DNA of 64,000 nucleotides from Dyadobacter pollutisoli (GCF_026625565.1 NZ_CP112998.1:1304501-1368500); one strand, 5' to 3'. Shown: positions 17,145-26,514, counted from the first letter of the stretch. The notes: generated by a model not told the origin, from the letters alone. Translations and numbers: made by a program.

Positions 17145-17348
17145 CTACAAGCCGGTCCATTCTTTCGCAAAGCTGGTGTATTTACTGTTAAAGCCCTGTG
17201 CTATCATGTCCGCAAGTAGCTGCTTATAAGTCGTCTGTGGCCCGTAATTCCAGTGAATGTATGGAATAAAGTGATCAAAATTGGTCGAATGCTCAGAGGT
17301 GGTTGGGGTATTCAGACTTGGCAATACATCCAAATGGATATATCTCAT
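17145..17348 (-). CDS. Short unassigned open frame, possibly a gene fragment
   Basis: 67 residues beginning MRYIHLDVLPSLNTPTTSEH and ending in YTSFAKEWTGL. The composition looks protein-like (no low complexity, balanced charge), but I recognise no family and it has no signal peptide or membrane segment. It sits in a 434-base stretch (17004-17437) between an AraC regulator and an EamA transporter, where nothing else is apparent. It could be a small gene or the 3' remnant of a lost one. Confidence 0.3.
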   Translation of the reverse strand: MRYIHLDVLPSLNTPTTSEHSTNFDHFIPYIHWNYGPQTTYKQLLADMIAQGFNSKYTSFAKEWTGL

Positions 17349-17437
17349 TAAATAATTCAGAACTTTCAGTTTGCATGCGCTTTACCGGCTGCAGTTTCAT
17401 GGTTAAGAGGAATGGATTGACAATGCCTGACAGTCAA

Positions 17438-18322
17438 TCAGGCCGCAGAAAGTATAATCATAACTGAGCCTGCAATCATGACTATCGCTCCAAATAGCTT
17501 CTTGCGAATATCTCTTTCATTGAAAAAATGATACCCCAGGAAAATGCCTCCAATCGAGGAGAGTTGAAACAGCGACAACGCGTATCCAACTGGAAGATGA
17601 ATTAGCGAATAGATAGTCGTGATCAGCATTACACCCGCACACATTGCCAAATACAATGATTTGGTTATATCGCCGGGTCTTATTTTTCTTATCTCAATTT
17701 CCGGGTTGGTCCTGTAGAGCAAAAGAAAGAAAAATGAAAAGATCGTTCCAAACAAACACCAGCTGATCGTCGTCGCGGTCATGGAAGATAATAATGTGAT
17801 TTTTTTAACGAAAATGGCCTCTATCGCAGTCAGGATCAGAGCTAGAAGCCGGTATTTTATCTCGGTCCTCAATAAAATCTTCCAGGAAAATCGCTCCTCT
17901 TTGGTATCCAGAACAAAATAGCTTCCATAAATAATCATCATAACGCCAGATAAACCCCAAAGACTCGGTATTTCTCCCAACAACAGAAATCCTCCCAGAA
18001 TGCCAATGATGGATTTATAGGCATTTATTGGGCCAAGCACCGATATCTCTCCCTTTTCCAGCGCCCTAACCAAAAAGCCATTTCCCAAAGCGCCGAAAAT
18101 GCCCGCCAAAATAGAGTAGAGCCAAAACTGTGGAGGGAAGCTTAACCAATTGATTCTTGGTGCAAATCCAAAGCAGGGAATGGATAAAATAAGATAGGTT
18201 AGGAAATTAACGGTTAACGGATTTATACCTCGATTGACCAGTTGTTTTTGAAGCACATTACCCAATGGATTGGACAAAACCCGTAATGTAACTGCAAGCG
18301 AGGTGAGGATACTTTGGATCAA
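17438..18322 (-). CDS. EamA/DMT-type inner-membrane transporter
   Basis: 294 residues with about ten hydrophobic helices in two repeats, as in the drug/metabolite transporter superfamily. Diagnostic stretches are GIFGALGNGFLVRALEKGEI and SVLGPINAYKSIIGILGGFL in the first repeat and PVGYALSLFQLSSIGGIFLG in the second. The substrate cannot be read from sequence. It is divergent from the HxlR regulator at 18558, with a 235-base shared control region, so it is a likely target of that regulator. Confidence 0.87.
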   Translation of the reverse strand: MIQSILTSLAVTLRVLSNPLGNVLQKQLVNRGINPLTVNFLTYLILSIPCFGFAPRINWLSFPPQFWLYSILAGIFGALGNGFLVRALEKGEISVLGPINAYKSIIGILGGFLLLGEIPSLWGLSGVMMIIYGSYFVLDTKEERFSWKILLRTEIKYRLLALILTAIEAIFVKKITLLSSMTATTISWCLFGTIFSFFFLLLYRTNPEIEIRKIRPGDITKSLYLAMCAGVMLITTIYSLIHLPVGYALSLFQLSSIGGIFLGYHFFNERDIRKKLFGAIVMIAGSVMIILSAA

Positions 18323-18531
18323 TTCCTTATAGTTGAAGTTATTCTGATCAATAAGAACTGTTGACCCTTTGACCTACTGTGTGTCGCGGTAGTTATATTA
18401 CCAACTGCTTGAAGGTAAATTTGCATCACCAAAAGATGTAGGCAGAACGTGGGTTTGTAAGTGTTTTTGTATATCCGCTCACAAAAGAATTGTCAAATCT
18501 TGCCGTTAACAATATCTTTTCAAATAGTGAG

Positions 18532-18549
18532 TTACTTCTATAAAAGTAA
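18532..18549. promoter_or_regulatory. Inverted repeat before the HxlR gene
   Basis: TTACTT-CTATAA-AAGTAA is a perfect 6-base dyad with a 6-base spacer, ending 8 bases before the start codon at 18558. Its position would block translation or transcription start, as expected for an autoregulatory operator of a dimeric winged-helix protein. Confidence 0.45.
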
Positions 18550-18557
18550 GTAAGATT

Positions 18558-18914
18558 ATGAGAAAGCTAACCTCCACCAATTTTTACAATCAGACGTTCC
18601 TCGAAGAGAAGTGCAGGCTCAACGAGTTGATCAATCTGCTCAGCAAGCGATGGCTTACCGAAGTGATGTTCAGCATCGAGGAAGGTAATAATCGCTTTTC
18701 GAGTCTAAAAGACGACTTGCGACATATTAGCGACAATGTTCTGGCTGACAGATTAAAGCTTCTGGAGCAGCACAAACTGATTATCCGGAATGACAACTTA
18801 CCGGAAGTTCCTTCCAGGGTCGAATATGCTTTGTCAGCTACCGGTATGCAATTGAGTGCTTTGCTGGATGGATTGTGTCACTTTTCCGAAAATGACATGG
18901 AGTTCCCGTCATAG
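18558..18914 (+). CDS. HxlR family winged-helix regulator
   Basis: 118 residues with the HxlR layout: an N-terminal Cys (EEKCRLNELINLLSKRWL, C19) and then the winged helix (FSSLKDDLRHISDNVLADRL, KLLEQHKLIIRND, VEYALSATGMQLSALLDGL). The N-terminal Cys is often the redox or aldehyde sensor in this family. A palindrome lies just before the start. It is divergent from the EamA transporter gene and upstream of a NIPSNAP gene. Confidence 0.9.
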   Translation: MRKLTSTNFYNQTFLEEKCRLNELINLLSKRWLTEVMFSIEEGNNRFSSLKDDLRHISDNVLADRLKLLEQHKLIIRNDNLPEVPSRVEYALSATGMQLSALLDGLCHFSENDMEFPS

Positions 18915-19054
18915 CGCGGGTGGCCTTGGCCAGACTCTGAGAAGAGCTCCAAGAAAATGCACTTAGAAAATTGTTAGTTGGAGAAAATAAGGTTTATACA
19001 AAAACGGGCTGTTATTTCGCGGAGATTTTTAAATACATCCTAAACGTTTAATCA

Positions 19055-19840
19055 ATGACCCAGTTCAGAAAGCTGCTTTTGGCAGTAACGATTTTTAGCG
19101 TGAGCGTATCGGCATACGCGGCCAAACGCCAATTTTATCAGATAAAAGTATACCACCTTAAAAACGAGGCCCAGGAGAAGAAGGTAGACGACTTTTTGAG
19201 ACAGGCGTATCTTCCGGCATTGCATAAAGCAGGTATATCGAAAGTAGGTGTTTTTAAGCCAATTGTCTCTGGGGAATCAAACACGGTAAGCGAAAAGCTG
19301 ATCTACGTTTTTATTCCATTCCGTTCTTACGGGGATTTTTCCAAACTGGAACAAAAATTGATTAAAGACGTGCAGTACCAAAGCGCTGGCAAAGAATATC
19401 TCGATGCATTGTTTAGCGAACCGCCCTATGAGCGAATTGAATCTATTTTGCTGAATGCTTTTGAAAAAAGCCCCCAATTCGAGCTACCCCAACTTACTTC
19501 ACCGATGAAGGACAGAGTTTATGAATTGAGGAGCTATGAAGGGCACACCGAAAAAATCTCGAAGAACAAAATTGAAATGTTCAATAAAGGAGATGAAGTC
19601 GGGCTATTTAAAAGACTTGGGTTCAATGCCGTTTTTTATGCCGAAGTGGTGTCAGGAAGTCGTATGCCTAACCTGATGTACATGACTACTTTTGAAAACA
19701 AGGCTGCCCGTGATGCGCATTGGGACGCTTTTGGAAAAGATGCCTATTGGAAGCAGCTTTCAGCTATGCCCATCTATCAGAAAAACGTGTCGCGTAACGA
19801 TATGAAATTCCTTTACCCAACGGATTATTCTGACATTTAA
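19055..19840 (+). CDS. Secreted NIPSNAP family protein
   Basis: 261 residues with a signal peptide (MTQFRKLLLAVTIFSVSVSA, cleaved near YAA). It has two NIPSNAP-type ferredoxin-like repeats: FYQIKVYHLKNEAQEKKVDD near the start, and VYELRSYEGHTEKISKNKIE through ARDAHWDAFGKDAYWKQL in the second half. Exported versions of this fold occur in Bacteroidota without a known role. A strong stem-loop at 19884-19925 follows, so the gene is probably monocistronic. Confidence 0.88.
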   Translation: MTQFRKLLLAVTIFSVSVSAYAAKRQFYQIKVYHLKNEAQEKKVDDFLRQAYLPALHKAGISKVGVFKPIVSGESNTVSEKLIYVFIPFRSYGDFSKLEQKLIKDVQYQSAGKEYLDALFSEPPYERIESILLNAFEKSPQFELPQLTSPMKDRVYELRSYEGHTEKISKNKIEMFNKGDEVGLFKRLGFNAVFYAEVVSGSRMPNLMYMTTFENKAARDAHWDAFGKDAYWKQLSAMPIYQKNVSRNDMKFLYPTDYSDI

Positions 19841-19883
19841 CACGGTACATCACTTTTAATGTGATCCGGGTTTAGGCTCTCAT

Positions 19884-19925
19884 AGCATAAGCCGTTGCAA
19901 GTATACCTTTGCAACGGCTTATGCT
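19884..19925. terminator. Strong stem-loop terminator
   Basis: AGCATAAGCCGTTGCAA (19884-19900) pairs perfectly with 19909-19925 over 17 bases around an 8-base loop. It lies 44 bases after the NIPSNAP stop and 63 bases before the end of a convergent pseudogene, so it can serve both strands. A clear T run is absent on either side. Confidence 0.8.
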
Positions 19926-19987
19926 ATTCTGAATGTACATTGGTTTTACTCCCGCGCGCGCATCTGCGATCTCAGGTTGGAGTCCTT

Positions 19988-20351
19988 TCATGATAGTACT
20001 TTTCGCAAGCGCTTTTTTAGTGTAAAGTTTCGGAAAATGCTAACAGGTTTACGTTCGTTATAGACTAAATCAATAAACTGCTCATTTGTGTAAAAGAAAA
20101 TACTAATTAAATCATTGCGGTCTACTGAGGCATTTCGTTTAATGATAAAATCTTCTTTTAAATTATACCGGTGGATAATCAATCTGAAATCTGTTCCAAA
20201 TTCTATAATCTTACATATATCCTTGTCCCATATCAGCAGGAATCGTCAAACAATTGTCGAAAACAGGAATATCGAATTGAGCTGAAAATTCAGCTATGAA
20301 ATTGAAGTTCGGCTTTGATGTAAATTCAAAAATCATTTTTTCGGGATGCAT
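19988..20351 (-). pseudogene. AraC-type regulator remnant: frameshifted sensing domain, no HTH
   Basis: On the minus strand an open frame starting MHPEKMIFEFTSKPNFNFIA runs to LTIPADMGQGY and then stops at 20211. The other frame continues directly: KIIEFGTDFRLIIHRYNLKE, DFIIKRNASVDRNDLISIFF, FYTNEQFIDLVYNE. Together this is the N-terminal domain of a Bacteroidota AraC-type regulator. The join lies in GGATATATG, where loss of one TA unit of a short TA repeat would explain the shift. The protein ends after about 120 residues, and no helix-turn-helix follows before the terminator, so the gene is dead. Confidence 0.7.
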
Positions 20352-20521
20352 TTTTCGGGTTGTCCGTAAAGGTAAGAATGTGCTTGCTAAAAGTTTTAAA
20401 TAGTAATTTACAAAAACCACTGTACAACGAAATTCAAAAAGAATTCAAAATTCGCTGATAGGTTTATCGTTTAAAACAGGCTTCGGATATCCGTGGCGAC
20501 GCTTTTAAATCTGTTAAGTCA

Positions 20522-21136
20522 ATGAAAACTGCTTCCCTGCTGGATCAAATTGGAGCTTTTGTATCGGCTCAATTATCTGCTTGCGGTGATGAGCTCGCGT
20601 ACCATAATCTCAACCACACATTAAGCGTGGTTGAAAATGCTTTACAGCTTGCCGATTACTACCAACTCACTGATCCTGACCGGTTTGTTGTTCTTGCCGC
20701 CAGTTGGTTTCATGACCTGGGCTATATGAACGGAGGTCCTGCGGGCCACGAGCAGCGAGGCGCGTTGATTTTCCACCAATTCGCTAGCAGTTTGGCCATT
20801 GAGGGCGATCTGATAGCGCGCGTCATGGGCTGCATCCTAGCAACCACACTACCACAAAGGCCTACCAATTTATTGGAATCAATCGTCTGCGACGCGGACC
20901 TATATCATTTTGGCACATCAGAATTTGCTGAAAAAGATGCATTAATGCGAGAGGAAACCAGCCACAGACTAGCAACGGATATTGCTGCCCTCAGTTGGCT
21001 TGCCGGATCTGCAAAGCTATTACGGTCCCACCAGTTTTGCACTCCATATTGTCAAGGCAAACTTGCCGGGCAAAAGCAGGAGAATCTCTTGCAGTTAGAA
21101 GCCCGGATGAAAGCTGCTTCCGAAACAAATCAATAA
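20522..21136 (+). CDS. HD-domain phosphohydrolase-like protein
   Basis: 204 residues. HD-superfamily metal ligands are visible: YHNLNHTLSVVENAL (His near 31), ASWFHDLGYMNG (HD pair at about 67-68), GHEQRGA (His near 78) and ESIVCDADLYHFG (Asp near 127). These enzymes hydrolyse nucleotides or other phosphate esters. It has no membrane segment. It converges on the PAP2 gene and overlaps it by 7 bases tail to tail. Confidence 0.82.
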   Translation: MKTASLLDQIGAFVSAQLSACGDELAYHNLNHTLSVVENALQLADYYQLTDPDRFVVLAASWFHDLGYMNGGPAGHEQRGALIFHQFASSLAIEGDLIARVMGCILATTLPQRPTNLLESIVCDADLYHFGTSEFAEKDALMREETSHRLATDIAALSWLAGSAKLLRSHQFCTPYCQGKLAGQKQENLLQLEARMKAASETNQ

Positions 21137-21807
21137 ACCAGCTGGTGTTTGCGTCCCGGCTTGCCCCATTTGTACTGATGGGTCCAGTATGCCACTTTCA
21201 TGGATAAATAACCTATTCCTGCGCCCACAAGCACATCACTGATGTAATGCCGGTTGTTGGCCACGCGCAGCAGGCCTACGGATGAGGCCACCGTGTAGGA
21301 AGCGTAGGGCATCCATGGGCAGCGGTCTTTGTATTCTTCATTTAAAAAAGTGGCTGCGGCAAAAGCCTGTGTGGTATGGCCTGACGGAAATGAGTTGTAA
21401 CTGCTGCCATCGGGCCGCAGTGTGTGGGTAGCCGACTTTAGAAGCGTCACAGTCGTCAGCGCCATTGCCTCCCCTTTAATCAGGATCACAGTACGGTTCA
21501 GGATATCGGTTTTAGAATGCACGCCAAAGCCGTCAAGGGCGTAGGCGGCTAGCAAAGGAGAAAATTGAAGATAGTCATCAATTTTAGTGTGAAATTTGGG
21601 AATGAGGCGGTTACGCTCTTCGGCCACTTCGTTTCTAATGGCTTCTTCGGAATGCCCGCTTGACAATAGGCCACCAATGATGAGCGAGACAGGCGGGTAA
21701 AATGCCCGGAGTAGGATGGGTTTCCGGGTAGGCAGTGTATCACCTGGCATTATGGGCGACGCACTCGCCCAGCCGGAAAATATGAGAAGGATTAGTAAAG
21801 CACGCAT
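21130..21807 (-). CDS. PAP2 family phosphatase
   Basis: 225 residues with a signal peptide (MRALLILLIFSGWASA). The three PAP2 signature blocks are present: a KSATHTLRPDGS block (Lys/Arg motif 1), SFPSGHTTQAFAAATFLNEE (motif 2 with the catalytic His of PSGH) and RVANNRHYISDVLVGAGIGY (motif 3 with the second His). Such enzymes dephosphorylate lipid phosphates, for example lipid A or undecaprenyl pyrophosphate. It is the last gene of a minus-strand set: response regulator, kinase, receptor, PAP2. Confidence 0.9.
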   Translation of the reverse strand: MRALLILLIFSGWASASPIMPGDTLPTRKPILLRAFYPPVSLIIGGLLSSGHSEEAIRNEVAEERNRLIPKFHTKIDDYLQFSPLLAAYALDGFGVHSKTDILNRTVILIKGEAMALTTVTLLKSATHTLRPDGSSYNSFPSGHTTQAFAAATFLNEEYKDRCPWMPYASYTVASSVGLLRVANNRHYISDVLVGAGIGYLSMKVAYWTHQYKWGKPGRKHQLVY

Positions 21808-21835
21808 GATCGGTAGCAGAATATATGAATGAAAG

Positions 21836-24244
21836 TCAAAATTTGAAGCTGTAACCGGCCCGGATCAACTGGGTCTCATAATAATCGCGGCTGGCATAAT
21901 GAAAGCCCTCGCCGTAAACTGTTTTGCGAACCACGAGCGTTCCGAAAAGATCGGTTGCATTCATAAACAGCTCACCTTTATGAAGCTGGCGTTTTGCGCC
22001 TGCATCAACCGAGAACCGGTAACCGGTGCGGCCCTGGGGGACAATATCGGGCGCCTGGTAGACTACGGCTACCTGCAACTCGGTCTTTTTCCCTTTTAAC
22101 AAGGCATTGACTTTCGCGCCCCCGGAGGTAAGCTGCTGTCCGGCGGCATGGTACTCCGAGCGGATCGGATACAGGTTTTCCACTGTAAATGCATCAATGC
22201 TGTTGCGGTAAAGGTTGCCATTCACAGTTAGCGAAAACCAAGTGGCAAGATCTTGCTGCCAGACAAGCTCACCGCCCGTATTGTAGCTTTTAGCTGCGTT
22301 TTGAAAAATGTTATAGATCAAGGTACTGCCAGGGACGGTAGTTCCGATTCTGGTAATGGTGCCTTTGGTCTGCTTGTGATAGGCTGCTGCGTAGACAGAA
22401 CCGCTGGCCCAGCTGGTTTTGTAGCCTGCTTCCAGTGAGCTGGTAAATTGCGGTTTTAAAGCTGGATTACCGATCTTAATGATTTCGGCATCATCATATT
22501 TTGGAAAAATACGGATATCCACCTCATTGGGCCGATCAACGCGGCGGTTATAGAAAAGGGAAATTTTATCATGCTCATTGAGCTTATAGGCCAGGCGCAC
22601 ATTGGGGAAAGGTTTGGCGTAGGAATACCCATCACTTTGATAGGTTGGGTGAGTGGGGTTAACCGTGTAACGCAGATTGATATACTCTACGCGCAGACCA
22701 GCTTCCAGCTCGAAGTTGCGGTTTTCAAAAACATAGTTGCCATATAAAGCTGGTATTGTTTCTTTATAGTTGGCCCAGCCACCCGCAAGACTGTCAATAG
22801 GTGAATTCAGACCTGGGAAAAATTGCATATTGGTAGGAATAAAACGCCTGCGCAGCTTCAAGCCGCTTTCAAAGCGGCCATATCGCAAGGGCCGGATATA
22901 GTCAGCATTCAAATCGAACACATTCTCATCGGAAAGCAGCTTGAATGCATCCTTGCCTGTAAAGTCGGGCATGATGTTGGTAAAAAAGTACTTTTCATCT
23001 TCCCGGTGGAAGGTATAATTGAAGCCAATATTGAGAAGGCGCCCGGGCTGTTGGTATTTATGCTGGTAGGAGGCTGTCGCAGTCACCGTAGTTTTTAATT
23101 CGTCTTCCAAAAACTGCCACAGGCGGCGGCGCTGGGTGAGATCCGCGTTGAAAAAAGGCTGGTCCCCACGGTCCAGAATTTTCTCACTGCTGAATAAGGC
23201 GGAAACTGACAATGCGTTTTGCGTATCCCAATTCCAGTCTATGCCCGCTTTCGATGTTACCACATTCGTGCTTCGGTTACGTTTTAGTTGCTGCCGGACG
23301 GTATCGCCCGAATCGTAGTAGCGGTTTGTAAATTCGTTTTTATTGAGTGTGGGCGTGTGTAGATAATCACCTTGAAAAAAGAGGTTCAGTTTTTCTTTTT
23401 TGTAATTCAGGGCTAGGGAAGGGTTGATTTTTAATGTATTGCGCGACTGAGGGCGAATGTCGGGCAGATTTTCTTTTCGCACCCACAATGCGCCCAACCC
23501 TGTGGTCAAGCCGATTTTTCCGTTAAAGCCTTCCTGTTTGTTCTTTTTGTAAATGATGTTGATGATCCCCGCATTGCCGTTGGCATCGTACCGGGCAGAA
23601 GGATTATTGATGATCTCGATTCTTTCAATCGCGGATGCAGGGATGTTATCCAGGCTGGTCTGGTTGCCAAAGCCGGTCAACGCAGTTTGCCGGCCATCGA
23701 CCAGCACGGCGACCTTGTCACTTCCGCGCAGCATCACTTTTCCGTCTTCACCGGCCGTAACACCAGGCAGGTTTTTCAGGGCTTGCAGAACAGATCCACC
23801 ACTTTGGCTCAGGTTTTTACTAATATCGAAGACTTTCCGGTCAAGGCGGGCGTCCACGCCGTCAGCATGCGTGCCTGTGACGGTCAGTTCCTGCAAAACC
23901 TGCGCGTCTTGACTCATTCCAAGCATGCCCAGATCAAGAAAAGCGCTTAATGAACCTACTGTTACTGACTTTTCGAGTGTTTGGAAACCCAGAAAAGCAC
24001 ATTCCAGACGGTAATTTCCGGGTGCGATGCCGGTCAATTTAAAACGTCCATCGGCAGCCGTGATCGTTCCGGTCACGAACGCACTGTCTCTTTCAGTTTT
24101 CAAAATCACATTGACGAAAGGCAGCATCTGCTTTTTTGGCAGCGAGGTGACCTGGCCCGATAGTGTGACCTTGCCTACCTGTGCGTGAACGCTATCCAGC
24201 GCTGCTATCAAGAACAGCAGGATTAATGATTTTTTGAAAGCCAT
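21836..24244 (-). CDS. TonB-dependent receptor-like outer-membrane beta-barrel protein
   Basis: 802 residues. Signal peptide (MAFKKSLILLFLIAALDSVHA), carboxypeptidase-regulatory sandwich (about 25-105, VTLSGQVTSLPKKQMLPFVN), plug domain (about 130-230, VLQALKNLPGVTAGEDGKVM and NPSARYDANGNAGIINIIYK), then a large barrel ending in the aromatic RAGYSFKF. Same group as the receptor at 12001 and distinct from SusC. It is 28 bases upstream of the PAP2 gene and 61 bases downstream of a sensor kinase. The set of sensor, receptor and lipid phosphatase suggests an envelope-response operon; the ligand is unknown. Confidence 0.9.
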   Translation of the reverse strand: MAFKKSLILLFLIAALDSVHAQVGKVTLSGQVTSLPKKQMLPFVNVILKTERDSAFVTGTITAADGRFKLTGIAPGNYRLECAFLGFQTLEKSVTVGSLSAFLDLGMLGMSQDAQVLQELTVTGTHADGVDARLDRKVFDISKNLSQSGGSVLQALKNLPGVTAGEDGKVMLRGSDKVAVLVDGRQTALTGFGNQTSLDNIPASAIERIEIINNPSARYDANGNAGIINIIYKKNKQEGFNGKIGLTTGLGALWVRKENLPDIRPQSRNTLKINPSLALNYKKEKLNLFFQGDYLHTPTLNKNEFTNRYYDSGDTVRQQLKRNRSTNVVTSKAGIDWNWDTQNALSVSALFSSEKILDRGDQPFFNADLTQRRRLWQFLEDELKTTVTATASYQHKYQQPGRLLNIGFNYTFHREDEKYFFTNIMPDFTGKDAFKLLSDENVFDLNADYIRPLRYGRFESGLKLRRRFIPTNMQFFPGLNSPIDSLAGGWANYKETIPALYGNYVFENRNFELEAGLRVEYINLRYTVNPTHPTYQSDGYSYAKPFPNVRLAYKLNEHDKISLFYNRRVDRPNEVDIRIFPKYDDAEIIKIGNPALKPQFTSSLEAGYKTSWASGSVYAAAYHKQTKGTITRIGTTVPGSTLIYNIFQNAAKSYNTGGELVWQQDLATWFSLTVNGNLYRNSIDAFTVENLYPIRSEYHAAGQQLTSGGAKVNALLKGKKTELQVAVVYQAPDIVPQGRTGYRFSVDAGAKRQLHKGELFMNATDLFGTLVVRKTVYGEGFHYASRDYYETQLIRAGYSFKF

Positions 24245-24305
24245 TCAGATTCGTTTTTTGATCTGATGGTGAAAGTCCGGATTGATTTGGAAGAAATTTA
24301 GAATT

Positions 24306-25586
24306 TTAGAAGATGACGGTAAAATGATGATGGCCGCAGTCGAAATCATACTTGATCTGCCAGTTGTAACGCTCACAGATCTCGCGAGCGATGGCAAGTC
24401 CAAGTCCACTACCGGCATGCTCATGGGATGCCTGTGCGAACCGTCGGAAAAGGCTGTGCTCATCAAGCGGTGATATGCCCGTGTTTGCAAATAATAACTT
24501 GCTCTGGTCGGCGCGTACCGAAACGCTGCCGCCTGCCGGGGTGTAGCGTAGCGCATTCACAAGCAAATTTGTGAGCAGGATTTCCAAAAGCATGGGATTG
24601 GCCTTCAGAGTCATTTCACTAACTTGCTGTGCATAGTGAATGCGGCTGCTTTCAAAGCGGTCGAGAAAGTGCGCGTCCAGTGCATGAAACAACTCGGCAA
24701 CAGATATGTTCTGCTGCTGGTCAAACTGGGCATGTTCGATTTTGGCCAGAAGCAAAAGGTTTTTATTGATCCTTGTCACGCGGTTAATCGCCTGATAGGC
24801 ATCTTCTAGGATCTGCATTTGAGGCTGATCCAGCGAGCGGCTTTGCAGCAGCAGGTCCAGCTTGGATTTTACGATAGCAAGTGGTGTTTGTAGTTCGTGG
24901 GAGGCATTTTCTGTAAATTCTTTTTGTTGTTTGTACGAGGCCAGGCTTGCATCCATGAGCCTATCAAGGCTTTGATTCAAGTCGGTAAATTCGGTGACCT
25001 GCGATACAGGCAATGCTGCTGGTTTGCCGCCTTCCAGCCGGAAACTTTGCAGACTGGCCAGTGTATCATAGAATGGCCTCCAGAGTCGTAGAGAGGTCTT
25101 GCGGTTCAAGTAGACGAAGCCGGCCAACAACAGAATAAAAAAGAAAATGGTGACGGCCGCAATCGCCAGGATCGTTTCGTCGATTTCTTCCATATTGGTT
25201 TCAATCAGAACCCGCAGGAGTGTTCCATTCACACGGATATCGGTCATCAGGCATCGAAACTGCTCGCGGTCGTTCATGAAAGTATCAAACCGGATCAGCG
25301 TGTAACTGCTGTCGGGACTGGGCGCAGTAGCCTGGGTAAATGAAAATCCTGGCTGCACTTTGTCCAAAACGCTGATCATATCGCTCACCGAGCTGTCGGG
25401 AAGATCCAGGCTGGTCAATCTTTTCTCAAGTTTTTCGCGGATCGCATAATGGTGCTTATCCAGCTCATTTTCCCAGATCCAGTTGATGGTCAGAAAATAA
25501 ACGGGGATGCTGACGATCAATACGACCATCGCATACATCACCAGTGGGCGAAGGCTTTGGTCCAGCAATTTTTTCATCCTTCCCAT
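24306..25586 (-). CDS. Membrane sensor histidine kinase
   Basis: 426 residues. Two membrane segments (about 16-35 and 138-160) flank a periplasmic sensor domain of about 100 residues. The dimerisation domain carries the phosphorylated His at 230 (TENASHELQTPLAIVKSKLD). The ATP-binding domain ends with GSGLGLAIAREICERYNW. There is no receiver. It overlaps the response-regulator gene upstream by 13 bases, so the pair is co-expressed. An ATG three codons later (25577) is an alternative start. Confidence 0.93.
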   Translation of the reverse strand: MGRMKKLLDQSLRPLVMYAMVVLIVSIPVYFLTINWIWENELDKHHYAIREKLEKRLTSLDLPDSSVSDMISVLDKVQPGFSFTQATAPSPDSSYTLIRFDTFMNDREQFRCLMTDIRVNGTLLRVLIETNMEEIDETILAIAAVTIFFFILLLAGFVYLNRKTSLRLWRPFYDTLASLQSFRLEGGKPAALPVSQVTEFTDLNQSLDRLMDASLASYKQQKEFTENASHELQTPLAIVKSKLDLLLQSRSLDQPQMQILEDAYQAINRVTRINKNLLLLAKIEHAQFDQQQNISVAELFHALDAHFLDRFESSRIHYAQQVSEMTLKANPMLLEILLTNLLVNALRYTPAGGSVSVRADQSKLLFANTGISPLDEHSLFRRFAQASHEHAGSGLGLAIAREICERYNWQIKYDFDCGHHHFTVIF

Positions 25587-26248
25587 TTGTAGCCTGTCGC
25601 GTAAATCGTTTTGAGATAATTACCGTAACCAGCTTCCGTTAATTTCTTTTTCAGGTTCTTAACATGCGCATACACAAAGTCATGGTTATCGAACATATCG
25701 GCAATGTCACCTGACAAATGCTCAGCCAGTGCGCTTTTGCCTATAACCCGGTTTTTATTGCTGATAAAAAACAACAGCAGATCCAGCTCCTTACGGGTTA
25801 ATGAAACTACCGCTCCATTAACAGTCACAACCCTTGATGACAAATCTACTTTCAGCTCATTTTGCAGCACATTGTTCTGGTTGGCAAAACTCCTGCGCCG
25901 GATCACTGAGTAAATGCGCGCTGCCAGTTCAGGCAAATGGAAGGGCTTAGCCAGATAGTCGTCTGCGCCCGCATGCAGGCCCTTGATCTTGCTTTCGTAA
26001 TCGTTTTTGGCTGAAATGATGATCACCCCGTCCTGCTGCCCTTGTTCTTTAAGGATGTCCAGGATATCCAGCCCATCACCGCCAGGTAGCATTAAGTCCA
26101 AGAGGATACATTCATAACGGTACAGCTCGACTTTTTCCCGGGCTTGCGCCCATGTACCGGCATATTCGCACAGATAATCCTGCGCGGTTAAATATGCTCC
26201 GATGTCGGCAGCAAGTTCGGGTTCGTCTTCAATGATCAGGATTTTCAT
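25574..26248 (-). CDS. OmpR-family response regulator
   Basis: 224 residues. Receiver domain 1-115 with acidic pocket (IIEDEPE), phospho-acceptor Asp51 (LLDLMLPGGDG), Thr/Ser switch (IISAKND) and Lys101 region (DDYLAKPFHL). Winged-helix domain about 125-222 (VNGAVVSLTRKELDLLLFFI through YLKTIYATGYKWEG). It is first in the operon with the kinase, an outer-membrane receptor and PAP2, all minus strand, and is the likely regulator of that operon. Confidence 0.95.
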   Translation of the reverse strand: MKILIIEDEPELAADIGAYLTAQDYLCEYAGTWAQAREKVELYRYECILLDLMLPGGDGLDILDILKEQGQQDGVIIISAKNDYESKIKGLHAGADDYLAKPFHLPELAARIYSVIRRRSFANQNNVLQNELKVDLSSRVVTVNGAVVSLTRKELDLLLFFISNKNRVIGKSALAEHLSGDIADMFDNHDFVYAHVKNLKKKLTEAGYGNYLKTIYATGYKWEG

Positions 26249-26312
26249 TCCGGAAATTTACATCGACGATTTGGAATTCTTTTAGAAGAAAATTCAGGAC
26301 TTGCCGATGCCG

Positions 26313-26429
26313 TCAAACAGTCGTGATTAGTATAGCATAGATTTCATTGGTGTACTTTGCAAGACGACTAAATTCTTCGGCAATAACCCGCTTGACAGCG
26401 GCATATTTGCGTGGGTAATCAGAAGCCAT
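26313..26429 (-). CDS. Possible small gene or gene remnant
   Basis: The only protein-like signal in the 266-base gap 26249-26514. A 38-residue frame from ATG 26429 reads MASDYPRKYAAVKRVIAEEF and ends AILITTV. Without a start codon the same frame extends upstream (RILTLFEKVDCCGR). It is helical and charged and of no known family. It follows the stop of the kinase gene at 26515 on the same strand. Treat as tentative. Confidence 0.22.
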   Translation of the reverse strand: MASDYPRKYAAVKRVIAEEFSRLAKYTNEIYAILITTV

Positions 26430-26514
26430 TCGACCGCAACAGTCAACTTTTTCAAACAATGTCAGAATGCGAAGCTGTTGAATATCTGTATGGCTCTATC
26501 GGACGCATACGTTT

